Positions 23,920-31,894 of a DNA stretch of 64,000 nucleotides are shown here, piece by piece (positions within the stretch are counted from its first letter, which is position 1; every line of letters begins with the position of its first letter). The DNA comes from Bacteroidia bacterium. Lineage in GTDB: Bacteria; Bacteroidota; Bacteroidia; SXHM01. A program made the position numbers and the translations under genes. Below the pieces are notes generated by a model. It did not search any database. It saw only the letters and a list, made by a program, of their open reading frames with translations, and was not told the DNA's origin. The stretch lies in contig JAJVIC010000002.1 of assembly GCA_022072225.1 (NCBI GenBank), positions 327,876 to 391,875 of the forward strand. Direction: 5' to 3'.

Positions 23920-25206
23920 TTATACCAAAGCCACGCCAAAGTGCGTGGCTTTGTTGTTTCGCTCCAGCTCGCGAAAAATCCGTAACAGTTCCCTTGCCGT
24001 TGCATTTTCCGGAAAATCAATTCCGGCATAAGCCAGTAATTGCTTTGCCGCTTCGGCTGTTTCGGCCTGTGCGTAATAGGTATCACGCGCAAAATGCACA
24101 AACTTTAACACCAGAAAATTATCGAACCAGCGGTAAAAGCGGTTTACAAACTGCTCCTTTGATTTTACGTTGGCGTTAAGTTCGTTCAGCTTATTTTCAA
24201 AATCATTTTCAGCCAGAAATGCAAGCAGGGCGGGCGGGAGGTGTTGTGTCTTTTGGTTTGCAGCTTCCCCCGTCAGCGCAAACAGTCCGGGTACTGTTGC
24301 CGTTAATTCGGCCAAATCCAAAAATGTTTTCGGGTTATAAGCAAGGTGGATGTTGTTGTTTTCTTCCAGCCATTTATTAATAGCCTTTCCCGTTCCGAAA
24401 GGCACGCGCAGCGATGGGCGTGGCGAAGGAAAAACAGTGGTTTCGTTCAGCTCCGTGAAATTTCCGAGCGGAAACAGTTTCGAAAGGAAATAAAAATCTT
24501 CTCCTGCCTTGCGCTTATTCATACCGCCCTGTTGCTGATATACTGTTGTACGCACCGCCATGCTTGAACCGATGGTGTGCCATGCAAAGGGATAGTTGCT
24601 GAAACGCAATCCGCAGTTATAAAGGCGCAGAAATAATTCGTAGCGCACAATGCCTTCATATACTTCGGGCGCAAACTCATTGCCCTGCAGCGGATGCTCA
24701 AAATAAACTGAACAGGCGGTAGTTTTTGGGTGAAGCAAAAAATGATTTTCAAGAGCAGTGAGGTAGTTGTTTTCTACCGTGCAATCGGCATCCAGGCAAA
24801 CAATAACACCCTGTTTGTTTTCAACGGCATCAAACCTGCGCACAGCCTCGTCCATCCCTATTTTACGGGCAACACCAACACCTGCATCTTTTGCCGGCAA
24901 ATTGTTTTTTACAATGCTGAAATAGCGTAATTCGGGCCGCTCGTTTTTGATTATCCAGCGCTCTAATTCTATTTCGGTAATGGTATTTTGTTTTAGAATT
25001 TCTTCGCTGCTGTTTTCTCCGGCATTGATAACAACCATTACTTCAACCTTGCATTTCGGCAGGGTGCAGGCTGCAAGCGAGTTGAGTGTTTTTAACAGTT
25101 GAGGCTCATTGTGGCAGGGAATAACAATCACCAAACCCAAACCCGGAAGAGGTACTTCGGTAATTTCTTTTTCGCAGAAAGAATGTTTTTCTAAGTAAGA
25201 GTTCAA
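23920..25206 (-). CDS. Family 2 glycosyltransferase
   Basis: 428 residues. The N-terminal GT-A domain begins LVIVIPCHNEPQLLKTLNSL, and the nucleotide-sugar/metal site is VCLDADCTVENNY (DxD-like) near residue 140. A later GGMNKRKAGEDFYFLSKL matches the acceptor/catalytic-base ED region of GT2 enzymes. The C-terminal ~130 residues are helical and not typical of the core. No membrane helix is obvious, so it is probably cytoplasmic or peripheral. Substrate unknown. It precedes nothing obviously related to polysaccharide synthesis; pdxH lies 33 bases upstream on the same strand, so the two may be co-transcribed. Confidence 0.85.
   Translation of the reverse strand: MNSYLEKHSFCEKEITEVPLPGLGLVIVIPCHNEPQLLKTLNSLAACTLPKCKVEVMVVINAGENSSEEILKQNTITEIELERWIIKNERPELRYFSIVKNNLPAKDAGVGVARKIGMDEAVRRFDAVENKQGVIVCLDADCTVENNYLTALENHFLLHPKTTACSVYFEHPLQGNEFAPEVYEGIVRYELFLRLYNCGLRFSNYPFAWHTIGSSMAVRTTVYQQQGGMNKRKAGEDFYFLSKLFPLGNFTELNETTVFPSPRPSLRVPFGTGKAINKWLEENNNIHLAYNPKTFLDLAELTATVPGLFALTGEAANQKTQHLPPALLAFLAENDFENKLNELNANVKSKEQFVNRFYRWFDNFLVLKFVHFARDTYYAQAETAEAAKQLLAYAGIDFPENATARELLRIFRELERNNKATHFGVALV
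23928..23957 (+). terminator. Possible terminator of the THX gene
   Basis: AAAGCCACGC, a 6-base loop, GCGTGGCTTT, then GTTGTTT. It lies within the last codons of the convergent glycosyltransferase gene, so the stem is also coding. Confidence 0.45.
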
Positions 25207-25239
25207 TTGTCAATTAAACATTGTCAATTATCAATCCCT

Positions 25240-25899
25240 TTACGGTGCCAACCGCGAAATCTTCCACAAGCCGTTGCCTTGCAGATTAAACACGAGCCTG
25301 TCGTGCATGCGCCCGGTGCGTCCCTGCCAGAATTCTATTTTTTCGGGATTCAGCAAAAAGCCTCCCCAGTGTGGCGGACGGGGAATGGTTTTGCCTTCAT
25401 ACAGTTTGGCGTAATGTTCAAAATTCTTTACCAATACTTCGCGGCTTTCAATTACCTCGCCCTGTGGCGAAGCCCAGGCGCCCAGCTGACTTTCGCGGGG
25501 GCGGGTGGCAAAATATTCGTCCGAGAATTCAGGGCTGCACTTCTCGGTTTTCCCTGAAATCTTCACTTGTCGCTCCAATTGATACCAGAAAAAATTCAAG
25601 GCAGCGTAGGGATTGCCATCCAGCTGTTTTCCCTTGTTGCTGTTGTAATTGGTAAAAAATGCGAATTTTCCTTCTTCCACTCCGCGCAGTAAAACAATGC
25701 GTGAAGCGGGTTTGCCTTCTGCGGTAACGGTTGAAAGTGTCATGGCGTTGGGCTCGGGCTGTCCGGCTTCAATGCCTTCTTTCATCCATTTCAGAAATTG
25801 AAGAATGGGGTTTTGCTCTACATCGTTTTCGCTGAGTTGATGCTTCGAATAATCGCTGCGGATAAGCGAGAGCAGTTTTGCGGTTTCATCTGATGACAT
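25240..25899 (-). CDS. pdxH: Pyridoxamine 5'-phosphate oxidase
   Basis: 219 residues, usual PdxH length. It oxidises PNP or PMP to pyridoxal 5'-phosphate using FMN and O2. Recognisable segments: PNAMTLSTVTAEGKPASRIV (FMN-binding), FFTNYNSNKGKQL, PYAALNFFWYQLERQVKISG, and the C-terminal GGFLLNPEKIEFWQGRTGRM then DRLVF. Its -7 box ends four bases before the ATG, implying a leaderless message. proC lies immediately upstream (stop 25913), partly overlapping this promoter. Confidence 0.95.
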   Translation of the reverse strand: MSSDETAKLLSLIRSDYSKHQLSENDVEQNPILQFLKWMKEGIEAGQPEPNAMTLSTVTAEGKPASRIVLLRGVEEGKFAFFTNYNSNKGKQLDGNPYAALNFFWYQLERQVKISGKTEKCSPEFSDEYFATRPRESQLGAWASPQGEVIESREVLVKNFEHYAKLYEGKTIPRPPHWGGFLLNPEKIEFWQGRTGRMHDRLVFNLQGNGLWKISRLAP

Positions 25900-25903
25900 G
25901 GTG

Positions 25904-25911
25904 CAAAAGTA
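25904..25911 (-). promoter_or_regulatory. -7 box of pdxH, four bases from the start codon
   Basis: TACTTTTG on the minus strand, then CACC and the ATG. With a start point 3-5 bases after the box the transcript would be leaderless. Confidence 0.5.
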
Positions 25912-25912
25912 T

Positions 25913-26719
25913 TTATTTCACAGAAGATAATTCCTTTGCGCGGTTTTCTGCGGCAGCAATGGCTTGCTGCAAAATATCACCGAACTGTTTTTCCTTAAAA
26001 ATGTTAAAGGCTGCTTCGGTTGTTCCGCCTTTTGATGCAACGGCTTTTATCAGCTCATCGGGTGTTTGTGTGGCTTGATTCAACAAGTGAAAGGAGCCGA
26101 GCATGGTTTGCTTTACCAGCATGGAAGCTACGGAGGGTTCAATACCAAGTTTTACACCTGCTTCGGTCATCTGCTGCACGATGTAGAAGAAATAAGCGGG
26201 ACCGCTGCCGCTCAGTGCTGTTACTGCATCCAGCAGATTTTCATCTTCGAGGTAAACACTGCGCCCGGTGCTGTTCAATAGGTTTTCGGCCATGCGCAGT
26301 TGTTTGGGATTTACTTTTTCTGCGGCAGTATAGGCTGTAATTCCCATGCCAAGCTGGGCAGGTGAGTTGGGCATAGCACGCACCACATTCTCATGCTTCA
26401 GTGCCTGCGAGATGTAGCTTATCTTTTTTCCTGCCATGATGGAAAGCACCAGATTTTTTTCGGTCAGAACTTTTGAAAGCTCCTGTTCTGCTAAAGAAAA
26501 ATCCTGTGGCTTTACGCTGAGGATAATGACATCGTAATCGCTGACAGCAGGAGAGATGGAGCCGGTTATTTTCCCGATGTTCATGCCTGATAACTGTGAA
26601 GCGCGCGCTTCGCTTTTCTCGATGAGCAAAAGGTTTTCGGGAGTAACCAGATTGTATTTCAGAAAGGAACGGGCATAAGCCAGTCCCATGTTTCCGCAGC
26701 CGAGTATTGCTATTTTCAT
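25913..26719 (-). CDS. proC: Pyrroline-5-carboxylate reductase
   Basis: 268 residues, standard ProC length. It reduces 1-pyrroline-5-carboxylate to proline with NAD(P)H, the last step of proline synthesis. The N-terminal nucleotide-binding motif is ILGCGNMGLAYARSF; the C-terminal dimerisation and substrate region reads VTALSGSGPAYFFYIVQQM, with TMLGSFHLL and ASKGGTTEAAF following, all diagnostic. The ATG at 26719 follows a GATATTTG near-consensus box. A family B repeat lies upstream. Confidence 0.96.
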   Translation of the reverse strand: MKIAILGCGNMGLAYARSFLKYNLVTPENLLLIEKSEARASQLSGMNIGKITGSISPAVSDYDVIILSVKPQDFSLAEQELSKVLTEKNLVLSIMAGKKISYISQALKHENVVRAMPNSPAQLGMGITAYTAAEKVNPKQLRMAENLLNSTGRSVYLEDENLLDAVTALSGSGPAYFFYIVQQMTEAGVKLGIEPSVASMLVKQTMLGSFHLLNQATQTPDELIKAVASKGGTTEAAFNIFKEKQFGDILQQAIAAAENRAKELSSVK

Positions 26720-26752
26720 AGTTAAAGTTTAGGTCGTAAAGTTCGCAAATAT

Positions 26753-26842
26753 CGTCATTGCGAGCGGAGCGAAGCAATCTCATGATTTTGAAATACGAAT
26801 TAAAAAGAAGATTGCTTCAGTCGTTCCTCCTTCGCAATGACG
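26753..26842. repeat. Family B palindromic repeat
   Basis: Left arm CGTCATTGCGAGCGGAGCGA, AGCAATCT; right arm AGATTGCTTC, then CCTTCGCAATGACG. The centre is A/T-rich. Relatives at 33462-33531 and 49854-49937. Confidence 0.85.
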
Positions 26843-26850
26843 TTTTATTT

Positions 26851-26858
26851 TACCTTTG
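26851..26858 (+). promoter_or_regulatory. -7 box of the LVIVD-repeat gene
   Basis: TACCTTTG, 21 bases before the ATG at 26880 and only 8 bases after the family B repeat, so the repeat occupies the -33 region. Confidence 0.45.
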
Positions 26859-26879
26859 ATTAACCAATTAAGTAGCGCC

Positions 26880-28268
26880 ATGAAAAAAGCTTTACTCCTT
26901 TTAATTGTCAATCTTCTGTTCTTTAGTTGTTTCTCACAAATTAATTTTCAGTTTGTTTCGGAACACGAATACACCTGGACGTATTCGTGCTACAGTGCTT
27001 TGTTTGACGGGCAGGACCGCCCTTACATCTATACTGCCAACAACGAATTGGGTTTTATCGTGTATGATATTAACGACATTAATAATCCCGTTGCCATTGA
27101 CACCATGATGCCTTCCGCTTTTGCAACTTTGAAAGCCTCCAAACTTTTTCAAAGTGGTGATTATATTTATGTGGCGCTTGGCGGTTTCCAGGGAATTGCT
27201 CAGCGAGCCGGAATGGCAATTCTCAACATCAGCGACCCTGAAAATATTACAATTGAAGACCGCTGGGATTCTACTGCTTTTAACCAGGGCTGTGCCATTG
27301 CTATTGTTGACGGTGATTTTGCTTACCTCGGTATTATGGAATTAGGAATTGTGATTTTGAATGTTGCTGATAAAAGCAATATTCAGTTTGTTTCGGAATA
27401 CCAGCCTGACCCGAACTGGCCGCATATTCCCGGTTTGTTTTCAACTCCTAACGCAAGGGGGATGACCATCCGAAACGACACGCTTTATTTATGCTACGAT
27501 GCAGGTTCGTTTCGTGTGATTGATGTTACAGATAAGGAAAACCCTGCGGAAATCGGGCATTACATTAATCCGACTTTGGATGCAACAGCGCAACCGGCTT
27601 ACAACAATGTGGTGCTGGTTGATAATTATGCTTATGTGGCTGTTGATTACTGCGGAATTGATATTGTGGATATTTCGGATCCAACCAACCCTGTGAATGC
27701 AGGTTGGGTAAATCCCTGGAACTGCAATGTTACCAACTGGGACGGAAGACCCGGACACACCAATGAACTGAAGACATGGGCAAATAACACCATACTGTTT
27801 GTTTCGGGTGGCGACAGTGAAATACTTGCGTATGATATTACAACCCGCACCAATCCTGTTGAAATTGGCAGTTACTACACTTTATCCGACAGCATGGTGG
27901 CATGGGGAATTGACATTAAGGATAATTATGCAGTGCTGGCGCAAGTGGACAATCCTTTCGGGCAACCTTATGATTCGGATTGGGGAGGAATAAGGATTTT
28001 GCACTGGGAAGGAGGCGTTACCGGAATAAGTCAAAATGATTTAAGTCAAAATTCACAAGTGTTGGTTTATCCGAACCCTGCAGAAGATTTTTTGACGGTG
28101 AAAAATATTCCGGAAAATAAAATGTTGACTTATAAAATAATTGACAATACCGGAAGGCTTGTTAAATCAGGTGATTTGGAGGATAAGATTGATATTGCTG
28201 TACTTAAGCAAGGATTTTATCAGATTGTTTTTTCTGATGGAAGTGTGAGAAAGTTTGTGAAGAATTAA
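26880..28268 (+). CDS. LVIVD-repeat propeller protein with T9SS type A sorting domain
   Basis: 462 residues from ATG 26880 (an earlier in-frame TTG at 26856 lies in the promoter). Signal peptide KKALLLLIVNLLFFSCFSQ. The body has six or seven LVIVD-type blades: GFIVYDINDINNPVAID, MAILNISDPENI, LGIVILNVADKSNI, SFRVIDVTDKENPAEIG, GIDIVDISDPTNPV and EILAYDITTRTNPVEIG. This fold is a beta-propeller found on bacterial surfaces. The C-terminus, VLVYPNPAEDFLTVKNIPEN to VRKFVKN, is a type A sorting domain. Its stop overlaps the stop region of the convergent GH18 gene by four bases. Confidence 0.9.
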   Translation: MKKALLLLIVNLLFFSCFSQINFQFVSEHEYTWTYSCYSALFDGQDRPYIYTANNELGFIVYDINDINNPVAIDTMMPSAFATLKASKLFQSGDYIYVALGGFQGIAQRAGMAILNISDPENITIEDRWDSTAFNQGCAIAIVDGDFAYLGIMELGIVILNVADKSNIQFVSEYQPDPNWPHIPGLFSTPNARGMTIRNDTLYLCYDAGSFRVIDVTDKENPAEIGHYINPTLDATAQPAYNNVVLVDNYAYVAVDYCGIDIVDISDPTNPVNAGWVNPWNCNVTNWDGRPGHTNELKTWANNTILFVSGGDSEILAYDITTRTNPVEIGSYYTLSDSMVAWGIDIKDNYAVLAQVDNPFGQPYDSDWGGIRILHWEGGVTGISQNDLSQNSQVLVYPNPAEDFLTVKNIPENKMLTYKIIDNTGRLVKSGDLEDKIDIAVLKQGFYQIVFSDGSVRKFVKN

Positions 28269-30046
28269 TTGTGCGCAATCACAATTTTCTTTGTCAGCAT
28301 TTTGTTATTTGTAAAAATGCAGAGGTTGTAAATGCCGGAACTAAACCCCGATAAATCAATTATTGATTTTTGCCCCTCGTCCCGATAGCCATCGGGAACG
28401 CTCGGGGTGACAAGCTGCTTCCCTAAAACATCCAGAAGCCTCACTTCTTTTATTGCTGCACTGCATTCAATAGTTAATATATTATTTGCCGGGTTAGGAA
28501 AAACAGATAGCTTCTCGCCCCGATAGTTATCGGGAACGCTCGAAGTGACATCGGTTACAATTTCGTTGCAATAATAGTATGCGCGGAAACCAAACGAGTT
28601 GGTGCTTACATCGGATTTGAAGCGCAGTGTTATAGAGCCTGTGCTCGTAGTAAAATTTCCGGGTGAAGTAGTTCCCGTGTATGCGCCAATCAATGGTGCT
28701 GCGGTGCTTGCGCCATCGTAGAGCCAGAGCGTGTCGTAGTTGGCTTCGGTGGAAAAAGAGAAAAAGCTCAGATCAATTGTAGCTGCATTTGCAGGTGAAA
28801 TGGTGTAGGTATAATTCTCGTTGTCGTAATAATTCTGTGATGGTCCGCCCATGTCGTAAAGCGTATCGTTGCAGGCGGGAGCATAGCAGTCGGTGAATTT
28901 ATTTTCAATCTCGTTCCAGAAATCCATGTAGCCGTCATCATAACCGAGCGCCCAAATGCCGATGCCTGCTATGTTTCTCAGATGAACCATTTCAAAACGT
29001 TTTCCCAGCGTGTAGGCCGAATTGATAAAACATTCGCGCCAGTTTCCGTTGTTCTGGTAAGTGAAATAACCCGACTTGCTTCCGGCATGATACTGATGAT
29101 TCGCGTAAGTGCCACTATTGTCGCGCACATATTTATAGGTGCGCGAAGCAGCAAAATTTCCGGTGGTGTTTGAAGGAACAGCATTGCTTTCTGTCTCCCA
29201 TTCCCGGCCGTAGTAAGGCAATCCAAGGCAAAGCTTATTGGCAGGAACCCCGCGGTTCAGGTAATACGTTATGCTTTTGCTGTGGTTGTAATTGTAAGTA
29301 GAAACCATTGAGTAAAGCGGGTCGGTGGGACCGGCCTGCGCGCTGCCGCTGTAATAATAATCATAACCCATGATGAAGAACTGGTCAACACACGTACTCA
29401 TTGCCTGCACATCAAAAGTGTTGCTCCAATCAACCGAAGGCAGCGCAATGCTGACTTCCCCGTTAGGAATAGCGGTATGAAACTGATTGCACAGGTCGAG
29501 CATGAATGCAGTAAGGTTGGCACTTTGCGAAGAAGGCACCGCTTCAAAATCAATGTTCACACCATGCGCACCACGAGCCTGCACAAGGTTGATAAGGTTT
29601 GTAATCAGTGTTTGCTTTGCTGAAGAGTTGCCGAAAAAAGCAGCATGGTCATCAAACAAGGTAACGCACAAACTTACTTTCACATTGTTTGCCAATGCTT
29701 GTGTTACAACGTTTGCTGTGCTCCAGCTATTGGTTGTAAGTGCGTTTCCGTTCAGGTAGTTTACATCGTATGAGAAATAGCAGAGATGCGAAAGCAAATC
29801 CCACTGGTAATTGCTTTCAAACCCGTTTTGCCAGTATGGATGCCAGCCGAAAACAATTTTATTCAGTGTGCAGTTGTTGCCTGCGCGTGGTTCAATAATT
29901 TGTGCGGGCTGATTAATGTGTTGGTATTCTTCTGCGCTGATGCCGGTTTGTTTGTGCTGCAGATATTCTTCGTGATGGATGCTTTGCGCATTGGATGTTA
30001 GAAACTGGAGCTTGGCAGTTAGAAGAAGGAGGAGAAGTTTTTTCAT
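28265..30046 (-). CDS. GH18-like glycosidase with CUB domain and T9SS type A sorting domain
   Basis: 593 residues. Signal peptide KKLLLLLLTAKLQFLTSNAQ. Residues ~65-385 form a GH18 TIM barrel: FGWHPYWQNG at strand 1, LSHLCYFSYDVN, and the catalytic strand HGVNIDFEAVP with the D-x-E pair (general acid Glu). LPYYGREW and GIGIWALGYDDG are typical later strands. Target would be chitin, peptidoglycan or another GlcNAc polymer. A CUB-like domain follows (CNDTLYDMGGPSQNYYDNE ... TLWLYDG ... ITLRFKSD). The sorting domain (KLSVFPNPANNILTIE ... KIVIAHN) contains two in-frame repeat inserts encoding SSVPDNYRGE and PSVPDGYRDEGQ. Confidence 0.88.
   Translation of the reverse strand: MKKLLLLLLTAKLQFLTSNAQSIHHEEYLQHKQTGISAEEYQHINQPAQIIEPRAGNNCTLNKIVFGWHPYWQNGFESNYQWDLLSHLCYFSYDVNYLNGNALTTNSWSTANVVTQALANNVKVSLCVTLFDDHAAFFGNSSAKQTLITNLINLVQARGAHGVNIDFEAVPSSQSANLTAFMLDLCNQFHTAIPNGEVSIALPSVDWSNTFDVQAMSTCVDQFFIMGYDYYYSGSAQAGPTDPLYSMVSTYNYNHSKSITYYLNRGVPANKLCLGLPYYGREWETESNAVPSNTTGNFAASRTYKYVRDNSGTYANHQYHAGSKSGYFTYQNNGNWRECFINSAYTLGKRFEMVHLRNIAGIGIWALGYDDGYMDFWNEIENKFTDCYAPACNDTLYDMGGPSQNYYDNENYTYTISPANAATIDLSFFSFSTEANYDTLWLYDGASTAAPLIGAYTGTTSPGNFTTSTGSITLRFKSDVSTNSFGFRAYYYCNEIVTDVTSSVPDNYRGEKLSVFPNPANNILTIECSAAIKEVRLLDVLGKQLVTPSVPDGYRDEGQKSIIDLSGFSSGIYNLCIFTNNKMLTKKIVIAHN
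28373..28412. repeat. Palindromic repeat inserted in frame in GH18 sorting domain (distal copy)
   Basis: CCCGATAGCCATCGGG, then AACGCTCGGGGTGACA. It encodes about TPSVPDGYRDEGQ just before the IDLSGFSSGIYNL strand. The end resembles the family A arm (ACGCTCGAAGTGACA). Confidence 0.8.
28514..28550. repeat. Palindromic repeat inserted in frame in GH18 sorting domain (proximal copy)
   Basis: CCCCGATAGTTATCGGG, then AACGCTCGAAGTGACA. It encodes about TSSVPDNYRGE just before LSVFPNPANN, the first strand of the sorting domain. Confidence 0.8.
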
Positions 30047-30048
30047 TT

Positions 30049-30137
30049 TTACCGCAGAGTTCGCAGAGAATGCGCGGAGTTATTCAGAGAACCTACTCTG
30101 TGGCTCTCTTTCTTTTCCTCAGCGTTTCTCTGCGGTT
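30049..30137. repeat. Imperfect inverted intergenic repeat (ACCGCAGAG...CTCTGCGGT)
   Basis: ACCGCAGAGTTCGCAGAG at the left and CGTTTCTCTGCGGT at the right, with a T/C-rich middle. A relic (TTGCGTTCTCTGCGAATTGC) lies at 33552-33571. It fills the gap between the phosphoesterase and GH18 genes. Confidence 0.7.
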
Positions 30138-30142
30138 AAATT

Positions 30143-31828
30143 TTACTCAATCTTAATTTTACTAAAACGATTCACACCATTAATCCCCAACTTCACAAAA
30201 TAAGTTCCTGCCGAAATATGGTCTTTGCTGATGTTCAGTGCTTCGTTGTGTTTGCCTGCGCTGCGCTCAGCTGCAGCAACTGCATGAACAATTCTTCCGC
30301 TGATATCAAGCACATCGATATTTACCTGACTTTTTTCTGTTAAAGTGTATTCAACCGTAAACTGCCCGTTATTGGGATTTGGATAAATTTTAAAAACTTC
30401 AGAAGTGTTACGCTCATCCACATTTGCCGAAGCCCAGTCAGTTTTTATGATTGTAAATTTATCGCGAATGCTGTCGCTGTAATGCAGGTAACGTCCGTCA
30501 AGACGGTTGCCATCAATATCCACTATAAACGAACCGTAACAGGTTTCGCATGCTTCGCCCCAGTATATTGCGGGATGGTCAAATTCACTTGAATCGTTGC
30601 TTGCGCTTGAATTTCCTTCCACCACGTAAACAGTTCCTTTGTCTTTAATAGGTCCGTCAATATATTTGTAGTAATATTCGCCAAGGTCAGGATTTCCGCT
30701 GGTTCCGTTCAGCATCATTGAAGGCTGAAAACTGCCTGAATTTCCGTAATGTCCGTTTATCAGATAGGTTCGCTGATAGTTGTGGTCGTGACCTACCAAA
30801 ACCAAATCAACTCCATAGCGCTCAACAATCGGGTTGAAATGTACGCGCGTAGCAACGCAGTAAGGTTGCGTGAAACTGTCAGTAAAACCATCTTGTCCGC
30901 TGTAAGGCGTTTGGTGCCAGATAACAATTTTCCATTTTTTGGTTGTTGCTGCAAGGTCAGCTTCCAGCCATTCCAGCATGGGCGAAGTAAATGATGTATC
31001 ACTGTTCAGCATACCAATCCAGTTGTAATTAGAATTCAACGAACCCAGTTCAGAGTTCAATACTGTGAAATGCGCATCGCCATAATCAAAAGAATAAAAA
31101 ATCTTGCGGTGAGAGGGCACTCCACCCAATTCACCTTCGGTTGGCGGGTCAATAAAATTCAAATATGGACCTGTGTGCTCATCGGGATGCGTGCTGCAAA
31201 AGCCGGGTTGTTCCCATGGACAAATGCTGTTGTAGTCATGGTTTCCTGAAGTGGAAGCAAAAGGCAGGTGTTTCATCAGGTGCTTATAACCGTAAATGCT
31301 GTCAAACACTTTGGTGTCATATTCTTCTTCGGTTCCGTCCTGGTAAACATTATCGCCCAGCCACAACCACAGGTTTGCAGCACCTTCATTTTCTGCAAAA
31401 CGTTCATACGAATCACGAACATCAGCCTGCTCCTGGTTACCATGCCCGAAATCACCGATTGCCCAAAGGCGAATAGGATGCGAAGAAAGCGTGTCAGGTG
31501 CAGTTGTAAAATACATTAGGGGATCAGGTTCGCCCAGCATAGCAGTTGTACTTCCGATGTTGTAGAAATACATTGTTGAGGGACTAAGCCCAGAAATTTT
31601 TACACGATGCTCAGTTGTTACTGTTGTGCTGTCAACAACATTAGCCGTTGAACCTAATGTTGAGCCATAATACACACGACTGTCACTTGCTACATCTGTT
31701 CTCCAGCGGATAATAATGCTCGTTTGCCCGGGACTTTGCAGGTAGGGACCGCGGGTGATGATTTGTGCCGTGCTATAGGCAGTGGGCAGTAAGCAGCAGG
31801 CAGTGAGGAAGAGTAGGAGTTTTTTCAT
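30143..31828 (-). CDS. Purple-acid-phosphatase-like metallophosphoesterase with T9SS type A sorting domain
   Basis: 561 residues. Signal peptide KKLLLFLTACCLLPTAYSTAQ. Residues ~25-110 form an FN3-like purple acid phosphatase N-domain (ITRGPYLQSPGQTSIIIRW). The phosphoesterase core has GDFGHGNQEQ, LGDNVYQDGTEEEYD, GNHDYN, IWHQTPYSG and GHDHNYQRT, the five metal-binding blocks of calcineurin-like enzymes. The C-terminus is a sorting domain (FKIYPNPNNGQFTVEY ... ISAGTYFVKLGING ... RFSKIKIE). It likely releases phosphate from organic esters outside the cell. Own promoter upstream. Confidence 0.9.
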   Translation of the reverse strand: MKKLLLFLTACCLLPTAYSTAQIITRGPYLQSPGQTSIIIRWRTDVASDSRVYYGSTLGSTANVVDSTTVTTEHRVKISGLSPSTMYFYNIGSTTAMLGEPDPLMYFTTAPDTLSSHPIRLWAIGDFGHGNQEQADVRDSYERFAENEGAANLWLWLGDNVYQDGTEEEYDTKVFDSIYGYKHLMKHLPFASTSGNHDYNSICPWEQPGFCSTHPDEHTGPYLNFIDPPTEGELGGVPSHRKIFYSFDYGDAHFTVLNSELGSLNSNYNWIGMLNSDTSFTSPMLEWLEADLAATTKKWKIVIWHQTPYSGQDGFTDSFTQPYCVATRVHFNPIVERYGVDLVLVGHDHNYQRTYLINGHYGNSGSFQPSMMLNGTSGNPDLGEYYYKYIDGPIKDKGTVYVVEGNSSASNDSSEFDHPAIYWGEACETCYGSFIVDIDGNRLDGRYLHYSDSIRDKFTIIKTDWASANVDERNTSEVFKIYPNPNNGQFTVEYTLTEKSQVNIDVLDISGRIVHAVAAAERSAGKHNEALNISKDHISAGTYFVKLGINGVNRFSKIKIE

Positions 31829-31847
31829 TTGGAACTAATTAGATTAC

Positions 31848-31855
31848 CAAATGTA
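31848..31855 (-). promoter_or_regulatory. -7 box of the phosphoesterase gene
   Basis: TACATTTG on the minus strand (exact TAnnTTTG), 19 bases before the ATG at 31828. Confidence 0.45.
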
Positions 31856-31894
31856 GAAAAAATCTTAACCACCGATATTCAGAGGAACTTGATA